This document shows, in pieces, positions 46,378-58,103 of a DNA stretch of 64,000 bases. The notes beneath the pieces are model-generated. The model searched no databases and was not told the origin of the DNA. It saw only the letters and a program-made list of their open reading frames with translations. This stretch comes from Cytauxzoon felis. Lineage: Eukaryota > Apicomplexa > Aconoidasida > Piroplasmida > Theileriidae. The first letter of the stretch is position 1; each line of letters begins with the position of its first letter. The stretch lies in contig JAIQCW010000130.1 in the NCBI GenBank assembly GCA_020283715.1, positions 62,001 through 126,000 on the forward strand, read 5' to 3'. The translations under genes were made by a program, and so were the position numbers.

Positions 46378-46931
46378 TCAAATATCACAATCCTTAACTT
46401 GTGGTATTAACCAACTGTCTTCTACGGATTGTAGCACTCTATATTCATATAGTTGTTTATTTTCTGTGAATAGTTCAGCTGCTTCTGTATTTGCAGGTGA
46501 TGATGGATTGGGATCATTTAATAGTGCCTGAAATGTGTAGGTAAAATAATCCATCAACTTACCTGTATAGACATTAGTATAGCTGCGATATCATACATTG
46601 GTGTCCATTGATTTTGTAATATATCAAGACATATCTTCCCATCATTGTAAACTATTGATGTGTTATCATGATTGAAATATGGGACATTACCATTCGGGTG
46701 AAATATTTTGGTGATAAATTTGACAGATGGCGGTTTGGTTGGGTATTCTTCAGAGAATTTGATGATAAGATGGAATATACCGCATTCCCATATAGTGCCT
46801 TCAGATCCATTAATAATAGCGTGGCAATACATTATATTATCCGGGAACGGTTGTGCTAATGTACCTTTGGGTGGTTCCCTTAGTATACGCGATACATCTT
46901 GAATAATGCGACGACGTGCAAATGTGGACAT
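46378..46931 (-). CDS. RAD6/UBC2-type ubiquitin-conjugating enzyme E2
   Basis: The start [21 protein letters not shown] and the core [33 protein letters not shown] are RAD6-like; the active-site cysteine is in GKICLDIL. The last exon, [20 protein letters not shown], is typical of RAD6/UBC2. Two introns are seen. One is 41 nt with donor GTAAGT before ALLNDP. The other is 39 nt between HPN and VYNDGK. That intron has GTAATG...AATAG ends, is a multiple of three and contains no stop. Removing it restores the canonical [15 protein letters not shown]. Likely roles are DNA damage tolerance or histone ubiquitination. Confidence 0.9.
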
Positions 46932-47221
46932 TATATGATGAAAAAAAATCTTTAAAACATTTTAATTACGATAAATTATATTGAATAAATAAAATAGTTG
47001 TAAATTTGGAGTATGAATATATGCGAGTAGGTGTAGTACGATAGAGTGTGTTTTGAGATTGAAAATTATATAATTTTATAAAATTTTTATTGTAATTAAT
47101 TAAGTATAAGTATATATATGATAGAATAGATTATTATATAGTTTGTTAGATGATATTATAATTCCCAATATTGTATGATTGGTTATTATATACTAGTGTT
47201 ATGTCTTATCTATAGAAATGT

Positions 47222-49793
47222 ATGGATCGTATATATTTGTTGATGTTGTTTTATAATTTGTTGATATATAATCGTGTGATAAAATGTTTGTTTAATAGAT
47301 GTAAATTGGATGGTAGATTGAATTTTATATATAATTCATTAATATTTGTAAAGAATCGTGGATTGATTTCAATGAGGGATTATAATAGTGGTATAGTATT
47401 GAATGATAGTAATGGTAGGATGGATATGGAGAAGGGTGATGATGAGGATGATGATAATAAGAATTATATACTTGTGAAGATACCTAAGAATTCGGATAAG
47501 TTATCAATGAATATATATTGGATGAATAATAGAATAAATATGGATCGTAGTAAATCAGAGAGTATATTGAGTACAATATTACGTATGAAGAGGACATTAT
47601 TTAAGAATTATATGAAATATAATAATAATATTGAAGATACATTTGATAATGTTGATAATATGTTTGATATAAAATTTATGAATAATAAAGATATACAGAT
47701 AGGTGATATAGATATGAGTTGTGAAGATGTAATAAGATTATCTAATTATTTATTAATAAATAATATAAGATTAGATATATTTGTAAATATATCTAGATTA
47801 GATAAAGTAGAATTATGTAATTATACAATGATAGGTTGTCCTATATCATTAATAATAAAAGATGATACATTAGAATATATTGATAATGTTAGTATAGAAT
47901 GGTTAGATAATAATAATAATATAATATCAAATGATTATATATATATACCCCATGATTTTATGTTGGGTATGAAAATAAAAGCACGTGTTAAAAATAATTT
48001 AATGGAATATGATATATTAGAATCTAATTATACAACAATATTAGAACCACCTATTAATAAATGGCAATTAGATAGAATTAATAAATTTAATAATATAAAT
48101 TATAATATAAATAATAATCCATTACAAATTAATGATATTAGAATTGTATCATTTAATATATTATCACCAACTTATATTAATTCACATGATTCTATACAAA
48201 GATTTTTTCCATATTGTCCATTAGAATATTTAGATTCTAATTATAGAAATCAATTAATATTAAGAGAAATATTATATCTTAAACCACAAATTTTATGTCT
48301 ACAAGAATGTTCTTCTAAAGTATATAAAGAATATATTCGTCCATCACTCTCTAAATATTATTATTCTTATCTTACACTTAAAAATTCTAATGCTGATGAA
48401 GGTTGTGCTACATTTGTTGAACGTAATAAATTCCAATTCCTAGATAAATATGAATTCAATTTTAAAGATATTATTAAAAATAATCAATATGATCATCTAC
48501 TCGGAAAAGTCTCCAATAACTGGCATAATCTAGATGTATGTTTTAAAAAAAAATTTCTTCTACCCCATAACGCACCATAATTTTTGTTAAAAAACACTAT
48601 ATATAAATTCACCCAATACGAGGAAAATTCCTCGATAAAAAAACACTATATTATTTCTATAGGATTACTACTTTGATAAATATCATACAGTATACCAAAT
48701 TGGATGCTATAAATACATAGACGATGAAAAATACGTCTTTGTACTAAATACACATCTATACTTCCATCCATTAGGAAGACATATTAGATTACTACAAACA
48801 TACGTCATGCTCAATGAATTAGAAAAATTCAAAACGGAAATGGCAAGAAGATACAAATTCGACTCGGTCAAAAATGCCTTCACACTCATAGCAGGTGATT
48901 TCAATGCAATACCAAATGAAGGAGTATATAAACTCATCACCAAAGGATACATCTCAATCAATCACCCAGACTGGAAATACGGTAAGTCACACTATATATT
49001 GAATATATGTTTTACACATCGTATCTTATTTCCCAGTCCCGTTCCACCGGAAGTCCAATCCTACTTTTCTTCCACTAGGCGTTCCACCTGAGGTTACCAC
49101 CACCGTTGGTCTTGCAGACAGCTCTTCCAATTCACTCCCCGTAAACGGTAATGTCACTCCCGGAGATCGTGATGAAGGTTGTGATGGATCATCCATCATG
49201 GGAATGATGGAAGATGGTGCTAAGGATGTGTTGGATGTAACCTCAAGTGGAACCCGCAGCTGATCTCAGGGAAGCGGAGGGATAACTAAATAGAAGAGGC
49301 ACCACGCCTAGTGGAAAAGAGAGTAGGATTGTAACCTCAGGTGGATATGTTGAGAGTAGTAGATTGATCTTCATGTGTATGTCCTGATCTTAGACGTGAT
49401 TATTGAATAATTACAGGTGAGATATTTGGTTATGATCGTACTAGTTATTTTGTACCGGATGATTATGGACGTGGTGTTGATAAGGAGGATGAATTTACGG
49501 ATGAGAATAGAGAGAATTATATATTTGTTGATGGGTATCAGGGTTATGTGGATTCGTATTTGAATGATCCTATACAATTTACTAATTTTGTCCAGAAATT
49601 CAATGGTACATTGGATTATATTTATTATTCGAATAATGTTAATGTAAGTTATATATTGATTTATATGTATATATTTCTATATTAGGTCAAGAGGGTATTA
49701 CCGGGTATAACATTTGATGAGGCGAGTGAATATATTGGATTGCCTTCGAAATTATATCCATCAGATCATTTATCTATCGCTGCTGATTTTTAA
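47222..49793 (+). CDS. PDE12/ANGEL-type EEP nuclease (deadenylase-like)
   Basis: The endonuclease/exonuclease/phosphatase fold is seen in DIRIVSFNILSPTY, QILCLQECSSKVY, FVLNTHLYFHPLGRHIR, LIAGDFNAIPNEGVY, NGTLDYIYYS and LYPSDHLSIAADF. Catalytic residues expected at LQE, NTHL, GDFN and SDH are all present. FFPYCPLEYLDSNYRNQLI is typical of the PDE12 branch. The N-terminal 300 residues are Asn/Asp-rich. Four introns are seen. The intron near 48534-48662 holds a small hairpin repeat and the next, about 48981-49416, holds a CCACCTGAGGT element. The likely role is RNA 3'-end trimming or 2',5'-oligoadenylate cleavage, possibly mitochondrial. Confidence 0.8.
48603..48650 (+). repeat. small hairpin repeat in PDE12-like intron
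   Basis: TTCACCCAATACGAGGAAAA is followed by TTCCTCGATAAAAAAACACT. CGAGGAA/TTCCTCG forms a 7-bp stem. It is related to three copies at 59795-59940. Confidence 0.65.
49042..49346 (+). repeat. CCACCTGAGGT element in PDE12-like intron, sense
   Basis: A full copy with a 'CCGTAAACGG' B variant and the CATCATGGGAATGATGG hairpin module. Confidence 0.85.
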
Positions 49794-49984
49794 TTTTCTG
49801 TAATTATATAACTTGTATTAATTTTAAATGAATTGATATTATTTATTTATTTTTCAATTTATAGTTGTAGTGTCTTGATGTTAATTTATTTAGTCGATGG
49901 ACTCTAGAAGATTAGAGATTTATAATCAAAATCTCATTATTAAATTTACATTTATAGTTATGTTAAAAGATTTAAGATGTAGAG

Positions 49985-51739
49985 ATGAAGAATATAAATG
50001 AATTGGATGATTGTGATTATATAGAAGAAGTATATGATAAGATTAAACAACGTAAATTATTGAGAGATGAGAAGCAAGAGAAGGAGATATTAAATAATAA
50101 AGATAAAGATGTATCAAATATAAAATCTATAGATTATATTTCAACTAGAGAATGGATAAAGGATATTTATATACCAGATGATAATATAAATGATATGACA
50201 TTAGATGAATGTATAGAATTAAAAAAGAGATTATGTATAGAAACATTAGGTATAAGAATACCTAAACCTATAGGGTCATTTTTACATTTAATTAAATGTA
50301 TACCTATAAAATTAATAAATCGTTTAGGTAAATTAGGTTATATACAACCTACTTCTATACAATGTCAAGCTATACCTTGTATATTACAAGGTAGAAATAC
50401 TATTATTATATCAGAAACTGGTAGTGGTAAAACATTATCTTATATTTTACCTATAATAGCACATGTACTTAATTTAATTAAACAATGGTCAACTGTAGCT
50501 AATAAAAAATGTGTTTATTGTATAATTTTAACTTTAAATAGAGAATTATGTTATCAAATATATTATTTATTATATAAATTATGTAAAGGTATTAATATAC
50601 GTATATTATGTTTATCTACTGGTATAGATAAAACTATACAATATAAATCTATATTACAAGGTTGTGAAATTGCTGTTTGTAATCCTATTAGATTATTAGA
50701 TCTTATCTCACTTAATGGTATTAAATTATATCAATGTAATTATTTTATTGTTGATGAATGTGATAAATTATTAACATCTGAATATGAACATCAAACTATT
50801 AATATATTAAGTCAATTACGTGATGATGTAATCAATGTACTCGTCTCTGCAACAACTACTGATCAATTATATAAAAAAATGAAATCACTTGTAAGAAATT
50901 CAATCACTATCAAAGTCGGTACTACAATAGGTATCAATTTTAATAGTGTACAATTAAAATTCATCATTGTTAATAGTATACTCGAAAAAAAAATCTGGAT
51001 CAATAAATTTCTAAATTATAATTCAGTGGGGGAAAATGGGGATTTTTATAATAGTGGGGATAAAAAACAGGTTATAATATTTTGTAATAATAAGAATATT
51101 GTGGGGGATTTGTATAAGTTTATAGCGAATATGAATAATGAAGATATGAAGGTGTGTGTATTACATGGAGATTTGATACCTAAACAGAGATTTGAAATAC
51201 TTGAAAAATTTAAAAATAATCACTACAATATTTTAATAACAACAGATTTATTATGTAGAGGTATAGATATACCAAATGTCAATTGTATAATAAACTATGA
51301 TGCGCCCAAGCATTACCATACATTACTACACCGTATAGGGAGATGTACGAGATATAATAATAAGGGGACGAGCTATACGATGCTTACCAAGAGTGATAAT
51401 AAGTTAGCCGCCTACATCGCATATAATCTAAATGAAAATTCAATCGAGGTGCCAAAAGACGTTAACAAGTTGGCGTATACATTTTTGCCCTTTAAAAAGG
51501 CTAAAGCATCCAACATCAACTTTCTGCAATTCCTCAACACACGCGAGGTATTCTCGAAGAAGCAAAAGGTAGTATTTGCAGGTGGAAGAAAGGTTGGACT
51601 TGATAAAGGTAAAAGTTTAGCGGAAGAAGTGGAAGAGCATACAGGTGTAGATGTAGAGGTTGAGGGGAAAGCTGGAGGTAGAGAGTATAATATAGATGAT
51701 GAAATTACGTCTTCATCCGATGATGATATGGAAATTTAA
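49985..51739 (+). CDS. DEAD-box (DECD) RNA helicase
   Basis: This 584-aa intronless helicase has all core motifs in order. They are YIQPTSIQCQAIP (Q motif), SETGSGKT (I), LNREL (Ia), VDECDKLL (II, DECD in place of DEAD), SATT (III), VCVLHGDLI, LITTDLLCRGIDIPNV (V) and HRIGRCTRY (VI). The C-terminus has an acidic stretch (DDEITSSSDDDMEI). DDX59/DDX52-like relatives are plausible; the exact orthologue is not assigned. An Asn/Gly-rich insertion (VGENGDFYNSGDK) lies between the two RecA lobes' strands and is encoded by an intron-like sequence. Confidence 0.88.
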   Translation: MKNINELDDCDYIEEVYDKIKQRKLLRDEKQEKEILNNKDKDVSNIKSIDYISTREWIKDIYIPDDNINDMTLDECIELKKRLCIETLGIRIPKPIGSFLHLIKCIPIKLINRLGKLGYIQPTSIQCQAIPCILQGRNTIIISETGSGKTLSYILPIIAHVLNLIKQWSTVANKKCVYCIILTLNRELCYQIYYLLYKLCKGINIRILCLSTGIDKTIQYKSILQGCEIAVCNPIRLLDLISLNGIKLYQCNYFIVDECDKLLTSEYEHQTINILSQLRDDVINVLVSATTTDQLYKKMKSLVRNSITIKVGTTIGINFNSVQLKFIIVNSILEKKIWINKFLNYNSVGENGDFYNSGDKKQVIIFCNNKNIVGDLYKFIANMNNEDMKVCVLHGDLIPKQRFEILEKFKNNHYNILITTDLLCRGIDIPNVNCIINYDAPKHYHTLLHRIGRCTRYNNKGTSYTMLTKSDNKLAAYIAYNLNENSIEVPKDVNKLAYTFLPFKKAKASNINFLQFLNTREVFSKKQKVVFAGGRKVGLDKGKSLAEEVEEHTGVDVEVEGKAGGREYNIDDEITSSSDDDMEI

Positions 51740-51888
51740 TCGCATAAATTTTAGTGTCTTGCATACATTTCATTTATATATTCGTCAGACTATGTAGTAA
51801 CAACGTTTATATTGTTCGGTACCTCTCCTCACCACTTGATCGTCGGGTATAGTCGCGTCATTTAGTGTCTAATTAATTTTTAATGTAA

Positions 51889-54258
51889 ATGAAGTATTAT
51901 TTGACGACATTATGGCGTTTTATGTGTGTGGAAGTTAAAGGTTGTAATATAACAAACGACGCGCGTCCGTCGTACAATGTGGATTCGTCCCCTAGGAACG
52001 AGAACCTATCTACGATAGATTTAACTACTGAAGATGTGAAAGATGAGAAGAAAATTAAGAGTACATTTGATAAAATTATAGATTATATACCTAATGTATG
52101 TTGAATTTCGTTATATTCATACACACCTTTTGTAGAACGCTCTTATGCACATGAATATTTTGCCCTATTATTTTGAGCGCTTATTATTCCACTCTATGCT
52201 TCTATGTATAGATACTGCACTATTTGAAATTACATTTATGCCTATACAGGTACGTTCATGGATAATTTGATCTACATATCTCAGGCATTTAATGTACTCT
52301 CTCATTATTTACTTAAATTCTACGACTATATACTCGATGATTCCATCAATATCTCCGCTGTATGTTGTAGTTGTATCTCTTTATCTTCTTACTCACTCTT
52401 CAGAAGCCATTTGATGACGGTGTCGAATCTAGCCCCAGGAAAGCGGTGAATTTAATGGAAGATGAACCAACGTTGATTGAATTGTGTGGTTGTGTCAGGT
52501 TTATTATTTTGTGCTTTACAATTTCATTATTCTTAAAAGTTGATACATCTAGGGTCTATCATAATATTCGGGGACAGCCTTTTATTAAACTCTATGTTAT
52601 CTACAATATTCTAGAGGTCTGTGAACGATTATGTAGATCATTCAGTAGGGATATATTGGATAACCTTTTAATTGTTATTATAAGAATACTTGAACATTTA
52701 TATGGTGGAAAATATCCGCACCATAAAAATAATGGGGAATCTGAAGATAATTATCCTCATAATAAAAATATGGGGGTTTCTTTACAGCATTTACATATGC
52801 ATTCATCACAACAACTAGTAGATGTTAAATATCTTCATCCATCCATCAAAATTATCCCACCTCAAGATGAATCAATCCCTACAACTTCAAAGAATGAACG
52901 TCCAAATTATCCGTTGGATCAAAACGTCAGACAACAATCTGTAGATGAGATACCTACACATCCATCAATGGATGATGATGATATTAAATATCTGCAAGCA
53001 TCTATAGATATGGATACAAGTACACCAACACAATCATCAAATGAATTAGATCTAGATGAATGTAACCAAAATGAAATAATGGGGGAAGATAACAAATCCA
53101 CCCAAGATGAAGATAGAAATGTGGGGAATATTCACATGATGTATGTGAGGTTTATTTTATTATTTATGATAGTAATATTGACATTTATGTTTCATACATT
53201 TATGCATCTAATAAGGATGCTATGCCTAAATATAGCAATAAATTCATCGGAATCTATCATGTTCTTACTATTAATAACTAATAATTTTGCTGAAATCAAA
53301 TCTACAGTATTCAAAAAATATACATTAACTACACTATTCATCGTAGTAGCATCAGATGTTATCGAAAGATGCTATCTATGCTTCGATAGCCTACTCATCT
53401 TCTTGAAATTATCTTCATCAATGGGGTTAATTTACACTATAAATTTGATTTAGCCACATAACTTTTTATAGGGCATTTACTTTATACTTTAATGTATTCA
53501 GCTGGCTACTATTAATCATGCTCACCGAAATTATAATCGATTTAATCAAACATTTATACCTCCTAAAGTTTAATAAAATCTCATCCATCATTTTCAATGA
53601 ATACCATACCACAATCCTCGCAGATTTCATACTCTCTAGATCCAACTTTAATCTACAAGATATCATACAATATAACCTCAATGTACCATGCAAATACTCG
53701 TACTCCTTCTCACATATCTCAACCAGGTTAGTTGAAAGTTCTCTACTTTCCATTTGAGGTACAATCCAACTCTATTCCACTCGCCGTTCCACCTGAGGTC
53801 CAATTCACCTCTCTTCGTCTTGCAGACAGCTCTTCTATTTACCTATCTCTAAAGAGTATAGCCACTCCCAGAGATCGTGGCGGTGAAGAAGGTAATGATT
53901 GGACCTCAGGTGGAACCCGTAGCTGATCTCAGGGAAGCGGAGGGGGAAGTAAATAGAAGAGCTGACGGCAGGATGACCTCAGGTGAAGGCTCTTTTGGTT
54001 ATCTCCCTTGATATTGCGCTGGTTTATATTTATTTTTCATTTAGGCGCTTGGGATTTATAGCTACGCCATTGGTGACATTATTGATTTGTACATTATTAA
54101 AGTCGTCAGTAAAGGATTTTGCATCGTTATTATTAACGTGGTTATCAATATTCGCAATCAAAGTTACATTATCAATACTATTAGTAACTTACAATATTAG
54201 AAATAAAAAGAAGATTATGCATTTGAACACAACACTATACTCTATAAATGCACTGTAA
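51889..54258 (+). CDS. TAPT1/Emp65 family (DUF747) multi-pass membrane protein
   Basis: Spliced segments match TAPT1. They include VYHNIRGQPFIKLYVIYN, ILEVCERLCRSFSRDILD, NIAINSSESIMFLLLITNN, FAEIKSTVFKKY, KFNKISSIIFNEYHTTILA and RRLGFIATPLVTLLICTLL. The orthologue is a conserved ER or ciliary membrane protein in animals; Emp65 in yeast forms the SLP1 complex. An early exon, NALMHMNILPYYFERLLFHS, is separated by 45-60 nt introns. A hydrophilic insertion rich in Asp/Asn/Pro lies between the first TM group and LLFMIVILTFMF. The penultimate intron (about 53727-54044) holds an element and splices precisely from ISTR to RLGF. Confidence 0.85.
53745..53987 (+). repeat. CCACCTGAGGT element in TAPT1 intron, sense
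   Basis: A clean example of module order: terminus, GTCTTGCAGACAG hairpin, B, internal terminus, A, GACGGCAGG and terminus. Confidence 0.88.
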
Positions 54259-54311
54259 TATACCTAATATATCATTATTTGCTAAGATTATTACCCTTAC
54301 AAATAGACTAA

Positions 54312-54428
54312 GTCCACTCAAGGTCCAATACAACTCGTATTCCACTTTTTTAGTCCTGCCGTCAACTCCTTTATTTACCTTCCCCTCCGCTTCCCTGAGA
54401 TCAGCTCTGGGTGTTCCACTTGAGGTCA
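54312..54428 (-). repeat. half element, intergenic
   Basis: A reverse A module lying between TAPT1 and the orphan regulatory region. Confidence 0.8.
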
Positions 54429-54519
54429 CATCCTCACTACCTTCATCATCACCACAGATGCCCAGAATTATAGGGATAATAAACACCATTTACCCTATAA
54501 TATAAATGTCTATTGATGA

Positions 54520-54745
54520 TTTCCCTTTTAATATAATATATACTTACATACTAATACAATTGAAGGATGATGCATAGTTATATGATACTATTCATGTAAT
54601 AATACAAATAATTATTATAATATATATACTATATAACTACTAACATGATGTGAAGTATTGTACCTATATAAGATAGAATACATACATATAAATAATTACA
54701 TTTCATAAAATTATTATAATATTATAAGAAGATTGTAAATAATTG
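54520..54745 (+). promoter_or_regulatory. orphan copy of the family upstream region
   Basis: The reverse complement of the other two copies (AATACAATTGAAGGATGATG, then ACTACTAACATGATGTGAAG). No coding frame follows; a half element begins 50 bp downstream. Confidence 0.65.
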
Positions 54746-54794
54746 AGAGAAGATAATTATTGTATTTGTTGTTCAATTAATTTACATACTATTA

Positions 54795-54872
54795 GGTGGA
54801 CCTCAGGTGGAACCCGTAGCTGATCTCAGGGAAGCAGAGGGGGAGATAAATAAGGAAGCTGACGGCAGGACG
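54795..54872 (+). repeat. half element, intergenic
   Basis: A short A module (GGTGGACCTCAGGTGG to GCTGACGGCAGG). It occupies the place where a coding region would be expected after the orphan regulatory region. Confidence 0.8.
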
Positions 54873-54999
54873 AAAAGAGTGGAAAACGGAAATATGTATA
54901 TAAATAATTTATAAAATTAAATATGTCTAATGACAATTGACTGCGTTTCAAATCTTATATTACATTGAGTTTATGATATTATAAATACAATTCGTGTGT

Positions 55000-56559
55000 T
55001 TATTCATACGACATGAGTAGTTTTCTCATATCTTTTGTGAATACTTCTCTGAATGTTTTTCTTGCCTCCTTTACACCACTGCCGAACCAAAATTTGAATC
55101 CCCTATATCTAGTATAACCTTTAGTTGGCCAATGGTCCCTATCAGCTTTTCTATAAGTCTTTAGGTATCCATCTGAGATGAACATTCCAATCACTAGTGT
55201 TATGAATGCTAATAACAAACTTAATGCTGTAAGTGTACCATTTTTACTATTACCCTGGCTGCCTACACCCATTCCTATTCCTAACATGACTTCATTACTG
55301 AGTTGAAGTGCTATACACAAGAGGTATATCCTAAATTTAGTCCTGTAGAAATAACGAGATATTCTACAGTATGGGTAATGGAGCATGATTAGACATATGG
55401 CAGCAGCTGAAAGCAATGGTAACATTGCGCACCATGCCATATGGTAGAATGCCAAATTACCCTCCCATTTACTTTCTGGTGAATTTTTACCATCATCTTG
55501 TAATCCATACTTTAATATTGTGAATACACATGATGGTATACAGGTAGTGAATGTAACTAATAGTGATACTTTATAACCATCAATAAGACCAAGGAATTGA
55601 TATGGAGCAATTGATGGATTGAATGAATAGGCTATAGGATTACTAATTGGGAACATAAATAAAGGCGATATAGCTCGAGGATTAGTGATAAGATCTGAAA
55701 AACTCCCTTCACCTTTGCTTCCGCTATTACAACAACAACATTTACAACAATTTTTTCCAGTACATTGGCAAGTAGCGGATTTACAACAGCAACAGCATTG
55801 ACCTTCGCTCCCACATTGGCACGATGTATCACATGGAGGTTGTTGTTTACAACACTTACAGTTACAAGAAGTACCTTCAGCCTGTGCACACGATGTACAG
55901 CACTTACAACAACATTTCTTTTCATCTTCCTTTTTCCTGTATCCAATTGTCCAGCTTATAGCTGCGGAGAGTGAAACGACTATTAGAATAATAAAAAACC
56001 AAATGAACATCCAACGCCCTAAATCCTCTAATCCATAATAGGATCCGATATAATAGAATCCCATTTGATAAATTACAACTACAATCCCGGAAAGTGTGCG
56101 ACCAAGGATAGCGAGAAGGTTGTCGTTGGCTGCTACTTTTGCCATACTGATATAATTATAACCTAATACAAATCCTAGAATATTCACCATCCAATAATAT
56201 AAGCTAACGTCCCCGAAATCCCCTCCATAATTATAATTCTCGAATAATATAACAACGGTAATAAAGAAAAACCATATATTGACGATTGATAGAAGGTTAG
56301 AATTATCTCCAAGTACTACAACAATTGCACATGTTATCATCATACCAACTAAACATGATATTTCCATAGAACTGAAGAATTTATTGATGAATAATGGTAT
56401 CTTATCCGGTGGCAGATGGAATCTTTCAACAGCAAATGAAGAGAAATTAACCACTATGTATAGAGGAAATGGAAGAATAAATCCTCCTAAGAAGGCGGCT
56501 GCCTTCTGTACGCCTGTAGTTTCTATTTTACAATTGCAGGATGTACTAGATGATGCCAT
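55000..56559 (-). CDS. polytopic transporter-like protein with a cysteine-cluster loop
   Basis: This 519-aa single exon has about ten hydrophobic segments in two blocks (residues about 15-210 and about 300-490). They are separated by a loop of about 70 residues with roughly 26 cysteines, for example KCCCCNS and EGQCCCCCKS. The block-loop-block plan is reminiscent of the 11-TM equilibrative nucleoside transporters. It also resembles the Tar/Tpr multi-TM families of Theileria. Neither is proven. The C-terminus is basic. The cysteine run is the most unusual coding feature in the right half of the window and could bind metal or be palmitoylated. Confidence 0.7.
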   Translation of the reverse strand: MASSSTSCNCKIETTGVQKAAAFLGGFILPFPLYIVVNFSSFAVERFHLPPDKIPLFINKFFSSMEISCLVGMMITCAIVVVLGDNSNLLSIVNIWFFFITVVILFENYNYGGDFGDVSLYYWMVNILGFVLGYNYISMAKVAANDNLLAILGRTLSGIVVVIYQMGFYYIGSYYGLEDLGRWMFIWFFIILIVVSLSAAISWTIGYRKKEDEKKCCCKCCTSCAQAEGTSCNCKCCKQQPPCDTSCQCGSEGQCCCCCKSATCQCTGKNCCKCCCCNSGSKGEGSFSDLITNPRAISPLFMFPISNPIAYSFNPSIAPYQFLGLIDGYKVSLLVTFTTCIPSCVFTILKYGLQDDGKNSPESKWEGNLAFYHMAWCAMLPLLSAAAICLIMLHYPYCRISRYFYRTKFRIYLLCIALQLSNEVMLGIGMGVGSQGNSKNGTLTALSLLLAFITLVIGMFISDGYLKTYRKADRDHWPTKGYTRYRGFKFWFGSGVKEARKTFREVFTKDMRKLLMSYE

Positions 56560-56602
56560 TTTATTACTATACCTCTAATATACAATACAACATTTAAAAA
56601 TT

Positions 56603-56812
56603 ATGGCCGTATCGACCTCATGTAACTTCAAAGCTTCATTACTGACATTGCTAATATACATTAAATCTATAGGCTTCATTTTCGTGTATTATGAGCCTCC
56701 AGGTTCAACATCCATTCCCAGATATCATAGGCTTTCGGCTCTACCTAGTAATATTGGGTCAATAAATTATAAAATTTATACATTATTCATTAGATGTGTT
56801 AGAATCGAGTGA
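56603..56812 (+). CDS. possible small protein with N-terminal hydrophobic helix
   Basis: A 69-aa frame starts with ATG after a short leader, divergent from the transporter-like gene and 44 bp away. It has a hydrophobic segment (LLTLLIYIKSIGFIFVYY) and a PRYHRLS motif. No homology is recognised. It could be a small mitochondrial membrane subunit or a chance frame. Confidence 0.3.
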   Translation: MAVSTSCNFKASLLTLLIYIKSIGFIFVYYEPPGSTSIPRYHRLSALPSNIGSINYKIYTLFIRCVRIE

Positions 56813-57847
56813 TGTTAATGACATGTAATGTTTATTTTTAACGTGATGAAATTGAGAGAATTCTAATGTGAATTGTGGTAGTATACTTTTCAGAGACATA
56901 TTCATCATGATGTAGGAATTTTAATTTCTGACCAGTTATCATTACAAATTGATACATAATGAACTTTATCTATTGATGTAGTATATAAACTTGTATTCTA
57001 ATAAATTATGTAGTTAATCTATACCATATGTTGAAGTTTTATAGGTGTTGATGGATAGTAATTACATAGTACTAACTGCCTCTCATCACCTACTTAGAGT
57101 AGTTTATCACTTAATATAGTGACTAGTTAACATAATAATTGTTATACTATTATATGTTAAATTTATAATAGATATCTTCATATCATAAAGTATTGTTGTT
57201 ACCATAAGTTGTATGGCATATGTAATCATGTCGTATAAAGTAACAATATCACAGTTGTATAGGATCATAATATATTCACTACACTATAAATCACTCTAAT
57301 AATCTATACTCATCTTAAAATTGTAAATATTATGTGAATTGATACACATTTATAGACACGTAACAAACAACATCAACGGTCAATACACTATTGATATTCC
57401 CCTCAATACTATATATTAGCATTAATTCCAATAATATCAAACATAATCTTCATTATCAGATACTATAATCCATTGAATTACATCATTTAACCGTCTATTT
57501 TTAATTGATGATATTTCCCCCCATAATATGTGGTAACGAATTAGGTTTGCAGTTGATGATTAACCTTTTAGTTAAATATACATTTAATATGATATCGATA
57601 AATTAAAATATAAATTATTTACATGTGAAATCTATTGAATTTGTATAATAGGAGGAAATTTTTAAATTTATAATGGAATTATAACCATTAATATGAATAT
57701 CAATACACATTAATATTAATGAATACCTTATCAATTACTATTTTAAAATTATAATAATATATAAATATGAAATTAATCACTGGTAGACGATCCATCTCTG
57801 TACTTCTATCACTACCTTCTCCTCTTACAAACACCTTCCCTTGTCTT
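56813..57847. other. about 1 kb gene-free AT-rich intergenic region
   Basis: I see no convincing coding frame, RNA gene or repeat copy here. The sequence is AT-rich and contains isolated CCCC runs. Confidence 0.6.
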
Positions 57848-58062
57848 CCACTCGCCGTGGTGGCCTTCTCTATTTACTTCCCCCTCCGCTTCCCTGAGAT
57901 CAGCTACGGGTAGTCCAGTTGAGGTCTCCACCTGATGTCCAGTATTATCTCTACCTTCATCACCGCCACGATCTCTGGGAGTGGCTTTACTCTTTAGAGA
58001 TAGGTAAATAAGAAAGCTGTCTGCAAGACGAAGAGAGTTGGATTGGACCTCAGGTGGAGTAT
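57848..58062 (-). repeat. CCACCTGAGGT element, intergenic
   Basis: A full reverse copy (CCACTCGCCGTGGTGGCC, A, B, GCTGTCTGCAAGAC), 3' of the Q/P-rich gene. Confidence 0.85.
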
Positions 58063-58103
58063 AATATGTGAAAATTATGTAGGTATAGGATATATATTAG
58101 TAT

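Noticed and set aside
51030..51070. GGGG-rich intron inside the DECD helicase
   Set aside because: The segment resembles intron motifs, but no clear donor precedes it and the frame stays open, so I treat it as a coding insertion.
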